The notes: generated by a model not told the origin, from the letters alone. A DNA stretch of 64,000 nucleotides from Desulfobulbaceae bacterium (GCA_024636345.1 JAGXHG010000004.1:62001-126000), one strand, 5' to 3'; shown: positions 17,689-27,174, numbered from the stretch's first letter. Translations and numbers: made by a program.

Positions 17689-18594
17689 ATGAGAAACGTT
17701 TTGCTTTGCACCACTGCGGTGGTGTTTTGTTTATCTTTCACGCCCGCATCGGCTCAACAGGCGATTTCAACGCCAATCCTGGCATCAGACGCAAATTTCA
17801 GAGACCTTGCGGGGATCTCGGCGAGTAACGGGGGAACCGGATTCGTCAACACGACCAGCAACAATGGAGTGATGCGAACCGGGGTTTTTTATCGTTCCCA
17901 GGCGCTGAGTATTCTTAGCATCGCAGATAAGGAAACCCTCTCAACGTTACATATCGGCCTGGATATCGATTTGCGGACACCCAGTGAGATCGCTGGCCCG
18001 CCCAGTTTTTTTGAGCCAAATGCCGGGCCCGATTGGGTGCCGAATGGAGCCGATTATCTCCAAAAAAATATCTATGGCACTGATGATCCGCCGTCGACGG
18101 CGTCAGTGAATAGCTCGGAGACAGCAGTTGCCTTTATGAAGAGCACATACCAAAACTTTGTTACTGATCCGATCCAGCGAGAAAGGTTTCACGATGTCTT
18201 GATTGCTTTGGCCTATGAAACCGATGCTGCATTATTCCACTGCTCAGGCGGCAAGGACCGTACCGGGTGGACAGCTATGCTCCTGCAGAGCATAGCTGGT
18301 GTATCGCCGACGACTATCATGAACGACTATCTGGCCTCCAACAGCTATATGGCTGCGGAAAACAATCAGCAGCTGGCTTTAGTCCCGGTCGACGATAGGG
18401 CGACGTTGGCGGTGATGTTGGGGGTTCAGTCCGAATTTTTACAGGCCGGGCTCGATAAAGTGACTGCTTCGTATGGGTCGTTGGATGCCTATTTGACTCA
18501 GGGGTTAGGGCTCAGTCAGGAAGACATCTACGTTCTACGCAACAAGATGGTCTACTATAATAATTTACCAGGGGCCATGCTCCTTCTACTATAG
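17689..18594 (+). CDS. Exported tyrosine-protein phosphatase (LipA/Y_phosphatase3-like)
   Basis: 301 residues from the ATG at 17689, which begins a signal peptide (cleavage near PASAQQ, about 23). NFRDLAGISASNGG (about 36-49) is the N-terminal substrate loop of this family, and the P-loop HCSGGKDRTG places catalytic Cys185 and Arg191. It should dephosphorylate phosphotyrosine or phospholipids in the periplasm. The same frame is open upstream to 17395 through a transposase fragment, so automated calling could give a 399-residue protein that hides the signal peptide. I see no strong Shine-Dalgarno near 17689. Confidence 0.82.
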   Translation: MRNVLLCTTAVVFCLSFTPASAQQAISTPILASDANFRDLAGISASNGGTGFVNTTSNNGVMRTGVFYRSQALSILSIADKETLSTLHIGLDIDLRTPSEIAGPPSFFEPNAGPDWVPNGADYLQKNIYGTDDPPSTASVNSSETAVAFMKSTYQNFVTDPIQRERFHDVLIALAYETDAALFHCSGGKDRTGWTAMLLQSIAGVSPTTIMNDYLASNSYMAAENNQQLALVPVDDRATLAVMLGVQSEFLQAGLDKVTASYGSLDAYLTQGLGLSQEDIYVLRNKMVYYNNLPGAMLLLL

Positions 18595-18718
18595 CAAGCC
18601 CTTACCCCAAAGGTTGATAGAAGGCAATGCAAGGAGAGGGTTTCTTCATAGAATCTGGGGGGGGGTAGTTTCTGGTTCAGGGGAGCTCGCCTCTTCCCAA
18701 CAGGAATAAACAGAGGCG

Positions 18719-18815
18719 GACTCCCAAAGACTTGTATCAACTAAGAGTGTTCTGCGAGATTGACGACAGCCGTCTATAGCGGACCATCGTTTTCATGAGT
18801 ATTCAGACAAAAAGG
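18719..18815. repeat. Dispersed repeat, copy A
   Basis: GACTCCCAAAGACTTGTATC and following sequence to about 18815 matches 27359-27456 at roughly 75 percent, including the block CATCGTTTTCATGAG. Neither copy has an open frame. It is a probable remnant of a small mobile element. Confidence 0.5.
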
Positions 18816-18847
18816 CCAGGAGAGCTTACTACTCTTCTGGCCTTTTT
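18811..18847. terminator. Bidirectional intrinsic terminator
   Basis: GGCCAGGAGAG (18814-18824) pairs with CTCTTCTGGCC (18832-18842) around a 7-nt loop. It is preceded by an A-run and followed by TTTTT. It could end transcription from the phosphatase gene on the plus strand, or from the minus strand. Confidence 0.7.
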
Positions 18848-18888
18848 CACGTTTATGGCAACCTTACTTTTCCCCTAAACAAGGGACA

Positions 18889-19682
18889 GATCTATTTTCG
18901 ATATTCGCTCCAGCCCGTGACAGTCTCTTAATCTCCCGTCACGTCATATCAATCATCAGACATGATCCCCCTCAGATCATCCAGCGCGTTCACCAAAAAC
19001 ATATCACGATCAGTATCGTTGGTTATCGCGGTATCGATCTCTATCCCGCCGGTCAGGGCCTTGGTGCCGGTTCATGTCATCCAGCGCGGATACAACCGTC
19101 AGGTTTGCTTTGTTTCCGAGTAAGATCACGGAGCCTATGTAAATTGGCTCAAAGAGTATTCTTTAAAGTACCGGGTGGATATTCATGCCTGGGTGATGAT
19201 GACCAACCATGTTTATTTGCTTTGTACTCCCCGGTTAGATGGAGGCATAAGCAGTATGATGCAGGGGTTGGGACGGCAGGAACGCTGTGGGAAGGGCATT
19301 TTAAATCCTGCCTGATCCAGGAAAAACGTTATCTGCTGGGAGTCTATAAATATATAGAACTCAATCCAGTTCTGGCAGAGATGGTTGCAGACCCTGGTGA
19401 GTAAAGGTGGTCGAGCTATCAGATCAATGGATTAGGCAAAGTCTCTGATTTGTGTACACCACATCAGGAGTACCTGTCGCTAGGAGAAGAGTCAGGTGAA
19501 CGACAGAAAAATTATCGTGAGTTTTTGTTCAACATCTAGAGAGAGAGTTATTGGAAGAGATAAGGATCAGTACTCATGAAGGAATGGCGGTTGGAAATGA
19601 TCGATTCAAAGAAGAGGTAAAGGCACTTACCGGTAGACGCCTAAAATCGAGAAAGAGAGAGGCCTATAGGGTGGCGGAATGA
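18889..19682 (+). pseudogene. REP-associated tyrosine transposase (RAYT, Y1_Tnp) pseudogene, near full length
   Basis: Translated across frames it gives PPQIIQRVHQKH, then VHVIQRGYNRQVCF, KYRVDIHAWVMMTNHVYLLC, GTLWEGHFKSCLIQEKRYLL, YIELNPVLAEMVADPGE, WSSYQING, and ISTHEGMAVGNDRFKEE with LTGRRLK. This is the RAYT order from the N-terminal motif to the C-terminal helix. The His of the HUH-type motif reads NHVYL instead of NHVHL. At least one in-frame stop, several frameshifts and an inserted 30-bp copy of a lipoprotein gene segment (19021-19050) show it is dead. It ends near the ACTCTGACCC sequence often seen after such genes. Confidence 0.8.
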
Positions 19683-19810
19683 GAGAGTTTAATTTTACTC
19701 TGACCCTTTTTATCCCCCCTTTTTATCTACTTTTTATCACTAGAATGGCGCCCCCCTAAAAAAGAGTCCGAAAGAATGGGTCTGGAATGCATTCTCAATA
19801 AATCCGCTGG

Positions 19811-20815
19811 TTACTTGTCATACTTCACCGGCGCTATGCGAACGAACGTCTTGCTGCCTTCGGAAAGATTGCGATTGTACAGGAACCATTTCCCTGCCTG
19901 TTTATCCAAGAATACGGTCACACCTTCCCCCTGCGCAAAGCCGCCCCATGTTCTTACCTTGGTCAGCCTGTCCGGGCTATCCACAGGAGCTGTATATACT
20001 TCAATCTGGCCCCAATCACTCCTTTTTTGGAAGAACATCGCTATGCGGCTGTTTGACAACCAGTGAATATCCCCTCCAGAACCGAAAAAGGCTTTTTCAT
20101 CTAACAGCTGTTGGGTACGTCCAAAGGACGTCGACGAATCCCCTGTCGCCAGACACAGTCGCCAATCTGAAACCCGCAGACCTTTTGCAAAATAATAGAG
20201 CGACCATTTGCCATCTTTATGCATGATACCGGTTGGGCCGAGTTCATCCCCATATCCGACGACATCAGCATTGCTGTGATCGAGAACAAGAACCGGCTTG
20301 CCGAAATGTTTTCCATCGGTAGAAGTCACCAGATGCACATCGCCCCACACCTGATCCGTAGTGGCATTTTTAGCGGACACGGTGTTGATATAAAGATAGA
20401 TCCTGCCATCGACCGAGAGGGCTTTGGCCCCGAATATGCCTTCTTCATCGTTATTGCCGGGCGACCAGGAGAGTATCGGATTGCCGTCGTACTTGGTGAA
20501 ATCAATACCGTTGGAGCTGGTTGCCAGACCCAGCTTTCTATGCGCCGGTCCTTTGTCATGGTCGCGCTTCCCGTCGGACCCGACATAGTAGAGATAGTAA
20601 ACTCCGGAGAGCTTTACGATAGTGCAGGGAGTGACCGCTCCGGGATCGGAATCATCCCAAGAACCTTGCGGGCCCAGACGTAAACCAACAATCTCTTTAG
20701 GGGTGGACCAATCACTTCTTTGGGGAATTGAAACTTCGGAGGCTGACACACAACTTAACATCAGGCTGGCTGTCACCAGAAATATCAGAATGATTGTGGC
20801 AGAGTTACGCGGCAT
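19811..20815 (-). CDS. Exported five-bladed beta-propeller protein (GH43/GH32/GH130-like)
   Basis: 334 residues with a signal peptide (hydrophobic 7-22; a Cys at about 22 could make it a lipoprotein, but the lipobox is poor). Repeated blade motifs include VYYLYYVGSDG, RKLGLATSSNGIDFTKYDGNPIL, GRIYLYINTV, HLVTSTDGKHFGKPVLVL, GKWSLYYFAK and KWFLYNRNL. These are typical of sugar-acting propellers, in which aspartates in successive blades bind the glycan. I cannot assign catalytic residues or a substrate. It is flanked by the RAYT relic and a hairpin, with no carbohydrate genes nearby. Confidence 0.65.
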   Translation of the reverse strand: MPRNSATIILIFLVTASLMLSCVSASEVSIPQRSDWSTPKEIVGLRLGPQGSWDDSDPGAVTPCTIVKLSGVYYLYYVGSDGKRDHDKGPAHRKLGLATSSNGIDFTKYDGNPILSWSPGNNDEEGIFGAKALSVDGRIYLYINTVSAKNATTDQVWGDVHLVTSTDGKHFGKPVLVLDHSNADVVGYGDELGPTGIMHKDGKWSLYYFAKGLRVSDWRLCLATGDSSTSFGRTQQLLDEKAFFGSGGDIHWLSNSRIAMFFQKRSDWGQIEVYTAPVDSPDRLTKVRTWGGFAQGEGVTVFLDKQAGKWFLYNRNLSEGSKTFVRIAPVKYDK

Positions 20816-21083
20816 ACCATATTACGGGGACATTCATGTTTTATGACCTGATATTCTGGGAAACTCAGTATAAAAATATCAAGGCCACCTGTTTATACCC
20901 TCTTTCCTACAGCAGATCCCCACATCAAAGGCAGACTGGAGAAGCAACAATAAATCAAAAGGAAAGGACAGTAAAACGAACGGGAACAAATATCTTTCCT
21001 GGACATTTGCCGAGGCCGTAGGAATAGAGAGGCGCTTTGGCGAGTTAGCCAGGACTTTTTAGTCAGAAGACGGAAGGGCTTTA

Positions 21084-21155
21084 TTCCTTGGCAGGACGGG
21101 AGGCTACGCTGCGAGCGTTCTTGCGGGTCTCACAGCATAGCCTCCCTCAAAGGAA
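21084..21155. repeat. Long hairpin in the 20816-21233 gap
   Basis: GGGAGGCTACGCTG (21098-21111) pairs with CAGCATAGCCTCCC (21133-21146), 13 of 14. An outer TTCCTTG/CAAAGGAA pair extends the stem. It follows the end of the small lipoprotein gene on the minus strand and may be a terminator or palindromic repeat. Nothing else was recognised in this 418-bp gap. Confidence 0.5.
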
Positions 21156-21233
21156 TTGTCAAGTCCTCCAGCTGAGGTGGTATCTCTGATGCAACAGGAA
21201 GCAGGTCGACGCATACCTATTGCCAAGTCAGTA

Positions 21234-21566
21234 TCAATAACGTCGGTTATCGCGGTATCGATCTCTGTCCCGCCTATCATGGTCCTGTCTCCTGTCCTGC
21301 CTCTTGAACCTGACCTCTCTGGGGTAGCGCTCTCTTGGTAATTCGGCCCAAGGCCCACGCCTTGACTGCGAGTAGAACCACCTGTCGTTTGTGTAATGAT
21401 AGTGAAAATTATCATAAAAATAGTACGGTTCTACGTCCAACACCACGACCGGCGGAAGAAAGGGCGCGATCATTACTCCACCTGGGCCGTGCCCCCCTCC
21501 TGGTGCCACTACACAGGCCGTCAATAACGACCCTACTATAAGCGTTGAGATCAATAGCCTTTTCAT
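21234..21566 (-). CDS. Small Arg/Asp/Tyr-rich lipoprotein
   Basis: 110 residues. A signal peptide with lipobox LLTAC (Cys about 17) is followed by a Gly/Pro-rich stretch, an aromatic segment (EPYYFYDNFHYHYTNDRWFY) and a charged tail rich in R and D (DRRQDHDRRDRDRYRD). It resembles small envelope lipoproteins with YXXXW-type aromatic repeats. AGGAGG lies a few nt before the ATG. A 30-bp piece of its 3' part is copied at 19021-19050 inside the RAYT relic. The function is unknown. Confidence 0.65.
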   Translation of the reverse strand: MKRLLISTLIVGSLLTACVVAPGGGHGPGGVMIAPFLPPVVVLDVEPYYFYDNFHYHYTNDRWFYSQSRRGPWAELPRERYPREVRFKRQDRRQDHDRRDRDRYRDNRRY

Positions 21567-21670
21567 ATTGCCTCCTTAGTTGAGGTTACACTCCCTACAG
21601 CGAAAATGGCCCCCATGCCAGATTGTTTTGACATTGTGCGAGTCTTTTCTGCCATTTTTTCCTTCATAAT

Positions 21671-23854
21671 TTATTTTTTCTGCGGGCACTTTTTAGGATT
21701 CTTCTCGTCTTTCTGTCCGGGGCCGCATTCAGGTTCGCCGGGCTTTCCTTTCTTATCCGGCTTAACCTGCTGTCTTTTTTCTCTGACCGCAGGGGCTGCC
21801 TCAGGGGCGGCAGGTTTCACTCTCTGTGCTGGCCTAACCTGCTGTCTTTTTTCTCTGACCGCAGGGGCTACCTCAGGGGCGGCAGGTTTTTCTCTCTGTG
21901 CAGGCTTAACCTGCTGTCTTTTTTCTCTGACCGCAGGGGTTACCTCAGGGGCAGCAGGTTTTTCTCTCTGTGCAGGCTTAACCTGCTGTCTTTTTTCTCT
22001 GACCGCAGGGGCTACCTCAGGGGCAGCAGGTTTCACTCTCTGTGCAGGCTTAACCTGCTGTCTTTTTTCTCTGACCGCAGGGGCTACCTCAGGGGCAGCA
22101 GGTTTCACTCTCTGTGCAGGCTTAACCTGCTGTCTTTGACCTCTGCCGGTAGGGCCGACCTCAGGGGCAGCAGCTTTTTCTCTCTCTGCTGGCTTAACCT
22201 GCTGTCTTTGACCTCTACCGGTAGGGCCGACCTCAGGGGCGGCAGCTTTTTCTCTCTCTGCTGGCTTAACCTGCTGTCTTTGACCCCTACCGGTAGGGCC
22301 GACCTCAGGAACAGCAGCTTTTTCTCTCTCTGCTGGCTTAACCTGCTGTCTTTGACCTCTACCGGTAGGGCCGACCTCAGGGGCAGCAGCTTTTTCTCTC
22401 TCTGCTGGCCTAACCTGCTGAATCATAGGCGTCCCCCTACCAGGAGCTCTCGGCGTAGTAACAGCATTCACCCGCAGTGACCTAGGTTTAGCACCGGGAT
22501 TCAGAACAGATTTATCACGATCTTTAATCAGCGGGCGTGAGTGCCTTAACTCCTGCACATGCTGATTTCTGACGTGTTGCGGTGGGAGTTTAGCCGGCTG
22601 AATCTGCCTGGTCGAAGCAAAATGACTCGCCCTCGTAGGCTTAATATCAGGTGTGCCGACACTGAAATTATCTCTTACGAATATTTCCTTCTGGATGATG
22701 TTCTTGTTGACATTAACAATGGTAGGTGCGCCCGTATTAAATGTATTACGATTGACAACTGTCACTCCATTGTTAACATTTACGTTTTGATATACATTAG
22801 TAATGTTGACCTGGTTGATATTCACATTGGTAATGTTCACGCTGTTCCGACCGTAATTACCGCGTCCGTAATATATTTCTTCGGGCGCCAGCGGGACCCA
22901 TGCCACATAATCCCTAGTCCTGACCCAGCCGACGTTTCCTGGACTCCAGTAAACCTCTCTGGCAACAGGAGGCACCCAGAACCAGCCGATGCTTACCTCA
23001 AAGCTCCATCTGCCATAATGGTAGGGCGCCCATCCCCAAGACTCGGACCCCACCCATACGTAATCACCACCCCTCCAGACCCATCGGCCGTCTCTATAAG
23101 GTGACCACTCCCCACCGGCTGCGATCCTCGGCGTCCAGACATGGCCATAATGCGGATCTTGCACCCACCTGCCGCTGTTATCTAAATCATAAGAATAGGC
23201 ACTGAGTTCGGCGGGAAGATAACGGGAACTTGCCCCCCTTTCCGCATAAACACTATGGTTCCTCGCCTTATTCCATCTTTCCCACTCATCAGGAGGCCCC
23301 ATCGGAGCAAGCTCTCCATCCGTATTCTGCCCGAGGGACACCATTTGTCCTTCGTTTATTCTTGTATTTCCGACATTATTCTCCGTTTCAACGTACCCCT
23401 TGTAAACCCCAACGTCGGTGTACTGCTCCGACATGTCGATTCTGAAGACCGCGTTGTCGAAGGCTCGGGTTGACGCATCAGGGGTATCGACCTGTATGAC
23501 CCCTCCCCTCGCTGGGGCATCATAAAAAATATAGGCATATCCCTGTGTCAGATAAAACTGGGAAGAATCCTCATCCATCGACAGTATCTGCAGAGCAGAA
23601 CTCTGATCAAGTCTGATATATGTCCCTGTATTCAACTGGAGTTCAACCTTCGCATCCTGAGGGATCCAAACCTCATCACCCTCGGCGAGCGGTGTATTTA
23701 TAGAGGCGTACCCCCAGTCTTCCGCATCGGTCGTCTTTATCTGGACTTCGCCTTCGATATGGCTTATGCGCATATAGCCTTGATTGGCTGCGTGGGCATA
23801 AACCGGCGCTAAAAGTAGCACAACCACAAACATCACTGTCTTTACAGTCTTCAT
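21671..23854 (-). CDS. Exported FecR-domain/DUF6600 protein with nine 24-residue tandem repeats
   Basis: 727 residues from the ATG at 23854, chosen for GGAGGA 6 nt upstream and a clear signal peptide (cleavage about VYAHAA). A FecR-like beta domain (about 30-165; VQIKTTDAEDWGYASINTPL, then GYAYIFYDAPARGGVIQVDT) is followed by an aromatic DUF6600-type region (about 215-340; repeated WVWRGGDYVWVG-like strands) and an Asn-rich segment (NITNVNINQVNITNVYQNVN). A basic Pro/Gln-rich C-terminus holds tandem repeats. It is probably periplasmic or surface-attached; no sigma factor or TonB receptor is adjacent, so classic FecR signalling is unlikely. The very end is Lys/Pro-rich. Confidence 0.78.
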   Translation of the reverse strand: MKTVKTVMFVVVLLLAPVYAHAANQGYMRISHIEGEVQIKTTDAEDWGYASINTPLAEGDEVWIPQDAKVELQLNTGTYIRLDQSSALQILSMDEDSSQFYLTQGYAYIFYDAPARGGVIQVDTPDASTRAFDNAVFRIDMSEQYTDVGVYKGYVETENNVGNTRINEGQMVSLGQNTDGELAPMGPPDEWERWNKARNHSVYAERGASSRYLPAELSAYSYDLDNSGRWVQDPHYGHVWTPRIAAGGEWSPYRDGRWVWRGGDYVWVGSESWGWAPYHYGRWSFEVSIGWFWVPPVAREVYWSPGNVGWVRTRDYVAWVPLAPEEIYYGRGNYGRNSVNITNVNINQVNITNVYQNVNVNNGVTVVNRNTFNTGAPTIVNVNKNIIQKEIFVRDNFSVGTPDIKPTRASHFASTRQIQPAKLPPQHVRNQHVQELRHSRPLIKDRDKSVLNPGAKPRSLRVNAVTTPRAPGRGTPMIQQVRPAEREKAAAPEVGPTGRGQRQQVKPAEREKAAVPEVGPTGRGQRQQVKPAEREKAAAPEVGPTGRGQRQQVKPAEREKAAAPEVGPTGRGQRQQVKPAQRVKPAAPEVAPAVREKRQQVKPAQRVKPAAPEVAPAVREKRQQVKPAQREKPAAPEVTPAVREKRQQVKPAQREKPAAPEVAPAVREKRQQVRPAQRVKPAAPEAAPAVREKRQQVKPDKKGKPGEPECGPGQKDEKNPKKCPQKK
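21773..22420. repeat. Tandem repeat, nine copies of a 72-bp unit, within the FecR-domain gene
   Basis: Each unit encodes a 24-residue block, QQVKPAEREKAAAPEV plus GPTGRGQR or APAVREKR. The first four copies carry the GPTGRGQR ending and the last five the APAVREKR ending, so two sub-families were amplified in turn. The unit is an exact multiple of three, so length changes stay in frame. Long open frames on the opposite strand here are shadows. Confidence 0.9.
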
Positions 23855-23985
23855 AGTATCCTCCTTCACAGGTGATAGAAATTCACTTTTCCACATTATC
23901 GTTCCAGGGACTGAAAAAACTCTATCTGTTTATTCAGTCTTGCCAAAAGAGGGCATGGGCATCCTTCATACAGCCTGGACGTTTT

Positions 23986-25167
23986 TTATTCTCCAAGCAA
24001 CTCCGCCACAGGCTGCATCGGTCCTACATGCTGAGATATTACTTTCACGATGACTATGATCGGAATGGCAAGCAGCATGCCCCATACGCCCCACAGCCAC
24101 CCCCAGAAAAGCAGCGAGATAAAGACAGCTGCGGCATTCATTTTGGCGATTCTCCCGGTCATCCAGGTAGTCACAAAGGTGCCGACGACCGTAGCAATCG
24201 CCAATGACAGCCCCAGGACCAGCAACGCCATCGGAAACGAGTCGAACTGCATGTAAGCCGCCATCCCGGTAGCCACTGCGGTGAGTATTGGACCGACATA
24301 AGGGATGACATGCAGCAATCCGGCAGCGACTGCCCAGGCGCCCGCGTTTTCCAAGCCGATCCAGTGGAACGCGATCCAGGTGAGCAATCCTAACAGCAGA
24401 TTAGTCAGCAACAGCATGAATAAATATTTCTGGATGGAACCGTTGATGTCGTTAAGGATTTTAACCGTGATTTTTTTCCTCGACAACGACGGTCCCGTGA
24501 GTCGTACCAGCTTACGCTTAAAGGTGTCGCCACCCACCAGAAGAAAAAAGGCCAGGAAGATCACCATGGTCGCCTGGCCAATAAAGCCTAAGGCCCCCAT
24601 AGAACCCGCCCACATAAAATCACCCAATTTGAATCCGGGCGTATCGATGACGACATGAGCCGTCTGCTGCTTGCGGCCCGGCTGAATGCTGGTCATCTGA
24701 CTCGTTGCTTTTTCCATTTCGCCCACGGCGGTTTGTACTTTCTGCATGTTGTCGCTCAGGCTCAGATCAGAACGCATAGTAGCGAACCCTGCGGACAACT
24801 TGCTCGCAGCTTCGGGTAGCTGCACGAGTATCGTTTGCATCTGCCCACGCAATGAGTAGGTGCCCAGCACGAGTGCGCACACAACCGCCATCATCACCAA
24901 ACTGGTACCCAGCACTCGCGGAATCTTAATCCGCTCCAGCCAAACAACGAGTGGAGTCAGAGTGTAGGACAAGAAAATGCCGAGCAACAGGGGAACAAAA
25001 AAGGTCTGCATCCATTCCAGTGCAAACACCAAGGCGATTGTCGCCAGTATGCCAAGCGCCAAGCCTCGCGCATCCACAGGAACGTAAAGGATTAAGGGAT
25101 TGGCAGTCTCAGGTATCTGCTCTTCAGTAGATGGATTGCCCACTACAGGATTGTATTCGGGGTTCAT
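23986..25167 (-). CDS. AI-2E-family transporter (PF01594)
   Basis: 393 residues with about eight transmembrane segments: two near 33-75 (ALGILATIALVFALEWMQTF, LLLGIFLSYTLTPLVVWLERI), one near 90-105, a soluble stretch with amphipathic helices (about 115-190), and C-terminal segments after 200 that include the family signature PYVGPILTAVATG (about 289-301). The family includes YdiK/TqsA and Na+/H+ exchangers, so the substrate is uncertain. A GGAGGTTTC site precedes the ATG. It is monocistronic; the 280-bp gap downstream of 25167 shows nothing but a possible promoter. Confidence 0.88.
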   Translation of the reverse strand: MNPEYNPVVGNPSTEEQIPETANPLILYVPVDARGLALGILATIALVFALEWMQTFFVPLLLGIFLSYTLTPLVVWLERIKIPRVLGTSLVMMAVVCALVLGTYSLRGQMQTILVQLPEAASKLSAGFATMRSDLSLSDNMQKVQTAVGEMEKATSQMTSIQPGRKQQTAHVVIDTPGFKLGDFMWAGSMGALGFIGQATMVIFLAFFLLVGGDTFKRKLVRLTGPSLSRKKITVKILNDINGSIQKYLFMLLLTNLLLGLLTWIAFHWIGLENAGAWAVAAGLLHVIPYVGPILTAVATGMAAYMQFDSFPMALLVLGLSLAIATVVGTFVTTWMTGRIAKMNAAAVFISLLFWGWLWGVWGMLLAIPIIVIVKVISQHVGPMQPVAELLGE

Positions 25168-25447
25168 GAAACCTCCATGGTGCCTACGCTGTCCTGATTG
25201 GCTGGTATAATCGTTTTAGCATATCCTAGCCGTCGATCTGGAAATATTGCTTGATCATGTAAGCCTCTGAAACGTCATGTTTTAACATTAAAACAAAGAC
25301 CAACCAATTAATCCTTGGCTGGCCTTAACAACGGCGGCCAATCACATCCATTGCTTCCAGCCCGTAATCTGTTCCGCGGCCTTGCTCCAATAAACGCTTC
25401 CTTCAACGGTGATAGGAACATAACAATGCATGACATCATCGCTCTTG

Positions 25448-26272
25448 TTATTTCATCTGTGACAGCCAGGTCGACTGGGAAAACCATTTCTCCCTCAACT
25501 CATTCATATATCCTGAATTTTCCAAGCTATCGAGGAAGTTGCCCAGCCAGTTGAGCAGGTGGGGGTCGCCCTTGGCAACGGCGATACCGATGGGTTCATA
25601 AGTGATAGGGGCCTCAACGGAGACCAAGCCCGCCTCCGGGTTGCGGTACGCCGCGATGACGCAGATAGGGTAGTCGGCGATCATAGCATCGGCCTTGCCG
25701 TCGATCACCATCTGGATGGCCTCGTCCTGGGTGCTAGGCGTCAGCAATTTGGCCTGGGACGCGCCCTCCCGGATCACCTCTTCGCTGGTGGACTCCTTCA
25801 GGGCGGCAAAGGTGAATTCCGGGCTGTTGATATCGGGCAAACCCTTGGCTTGGGCGACACTGCTGCGTTTGGTGAGAAACGCCTTACCGGAAATGAAATA
25901 AGGTCCAACGAACGCCACCTTAAGGTTGCGGTCTGCCGTCATGGTCATATTGGAGACGATCATATCGATGCTTCCGGATTCCAGGGCAGGCAGCAGGCCG
26001 GAAAAATCGATCCTCTGCACATTCAGTTTGACACCCATGGCATCGGCGATCATCGTGGCCAGGTCGACATCCATGCCGATGACCTTGTCCTCCTTGGTGA
26101 GAAAGTTCATTGGCGGCATGTCCCCGGAGACTCCCACTCGCAGTTCACCTCGAGAAATGACTCGGTCCAGGGCAGGCGACGAAGATGTTTTCGTCGTCTG
26201 CCCCATTTGGGCACACCCTGGCAAGAGGCAGGCGATCATCAGCGTCACAAACATCCATTTTACTTTTTTCAT
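25448..26272 (-). CDS. Amino-acid-type ABC substrate-binding lipoprotein (SBP_bac_3)
   Basis: 274 residues. The signal peptide ends in lipobox LLPGC (Cys about 20). The family-3 fold is evident: RVISRGELRVGVSGDMPPMNF (about 38-58), GMDVDLATMIADAMGVKLNV, LLPALESGSIDMIVSNMTMT (with the usual D and T contacts) and AFVGPYFISGKAFLTK. It probably binds a polar amino acid in the periplasm. No permease or ATPase gene is adjacent, so it is an orphan binding protein, or it serves a distant transporter or sensor. The 271 bp upstream hold nothing I recognise. Confidence 0.88.
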   Translation of the reverse strand: MKKVKWMFVTLMIACLLPGCAQMGQTTKTSSSPALDRVISRGELRVGVSGDMPPMNFLTKEDKVIGMDVDLATMIADAMGVKLNVQRIDFSGLLPALESGSIDMIVSNMTMTADRNLKVAFVGPYFISGKAFLTKRSSVAQAKGLPDINSPEFTFAALKESTSEEVIREGASQAKLLTPSTQDEAIQMVIDGKADAMIADYPICVIAAYRNPEAGLVSVEAPITYEPIGIAVAKGDPHLLNWLGNFLDSLENSGYMNELREKWFSQSTWLSQMK

Positions 26273-26543
26273 ATTTTTTCCCTTTTATATTGTCGATCTT
26301 GCATATCTTCCGGATACAGCGTCTGTGCTCCGAGCGCAGCGTGACCAGGTGCGAGTGTCTGATCCATTTTATCAACGGCCTTTTACGAATTAACGAAGCC
26401 GCTCATTTGGACGATGTTTTTTTTAAGCTTCACGCCTATTAGGATGACTTTACAAAATCATAAATCATCTTGCGCAAGCATGGTTTTTACCTTGTGCTCA
26501 AATCTGACCCTAGGGCTTGACCAGCTTCCGAGATGCACAGGTC

Positions 26544-26726
26544 TTATCTCCTTTCATCATGCTCTCCGTCCCTATCATGGTAATGCCTATCACTCCTGTC
26601 ATGGCCATGTCTCTCACCCCTATCATGTCCTCCGTCCCTGTCATGCTCAGGATATCCCACAAAACATCCGCCAAGAGATACAAGCATTGTCACCAATACC
26701 ATTCCCAGCATAATGATTCTCTTCAT
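26544..26726 (-). CDS. Small His/Asp/Arg-rich lipoprotein
   Basis: 60 residues with a strong AAGGAGG 6 nt before the ATG. The signal peptide ends in LGGC (Cys about 21). The short mature part repeats HDR/DRD units (GHDRGERHGHDRSDRHYHDR), giving ten or more His and many Asp, so metal binding is plausible but not proven. It resembles the lipoprotein at 21234 in tail composition. The 448-bp gap that follows (26727-27174) has no supportable gene; the open frame at 26713-27009 shows no recognisable features. Confidence 0.6.
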   Translation of the reverse strand: MKRIIMLGMVLVTMLVSLGGCFVGYPEHDRDGGHDRGERHGHDRSDRHYHDRDGEHDERR

Positions 26727-27174
26727 CTCATCCTCCTTTGTTCCTTTTTTCCGTCCTGATTATGGAACGGAGAATCGGTCAACAATCACCGTCAACAGCC
26801 TCATTTTACTTCTTCCAATATGGATAAGTAACAAGGATGGCAGCAATGAGGCATCAAATAGAAATATTGGTGCCACTGTTCACTCCTTTTGTTTAAAGCA
26901 ATCTTTATGCCAGAGTCCAGACGCTCAGCATCATGTCACCCATCATTCTGATTTTTGGGAACAATTCACCAAGAAAGTATCTGCAGAACTGCCATTAACA
27001 ACTATGTAAAAGAATGGTCACATTCAACCAATGGTCATATATGACTCATTCTCCTGTCTTTTTTATATTACTGGATGACAGAGGATAAATGGAGGCTCTT
27101 TATTTTTACAAATGCATTCGGAATCACAGGAAATTGTGATAAGATAAAAAGAAACTTCCACAAAGAGGTGACCA

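Noticed and set aside
21773-22420. CRISPR-like array
   Set aside because: The units are contiguous 72-bp coding repeats with no unique spacers.
21606-22480. Repetitive Cys/Gly-rich plus-strand frames
   Set aside because: Shadow of the 72-bp tandem repeat in the FecR-domain gene on the other strand.
26713-27009. 98-codon plus-strand open frame
   Set aside because: Starts inside the opposite-strand lipoprotein gene and shows no signal, domain or codon pattern.
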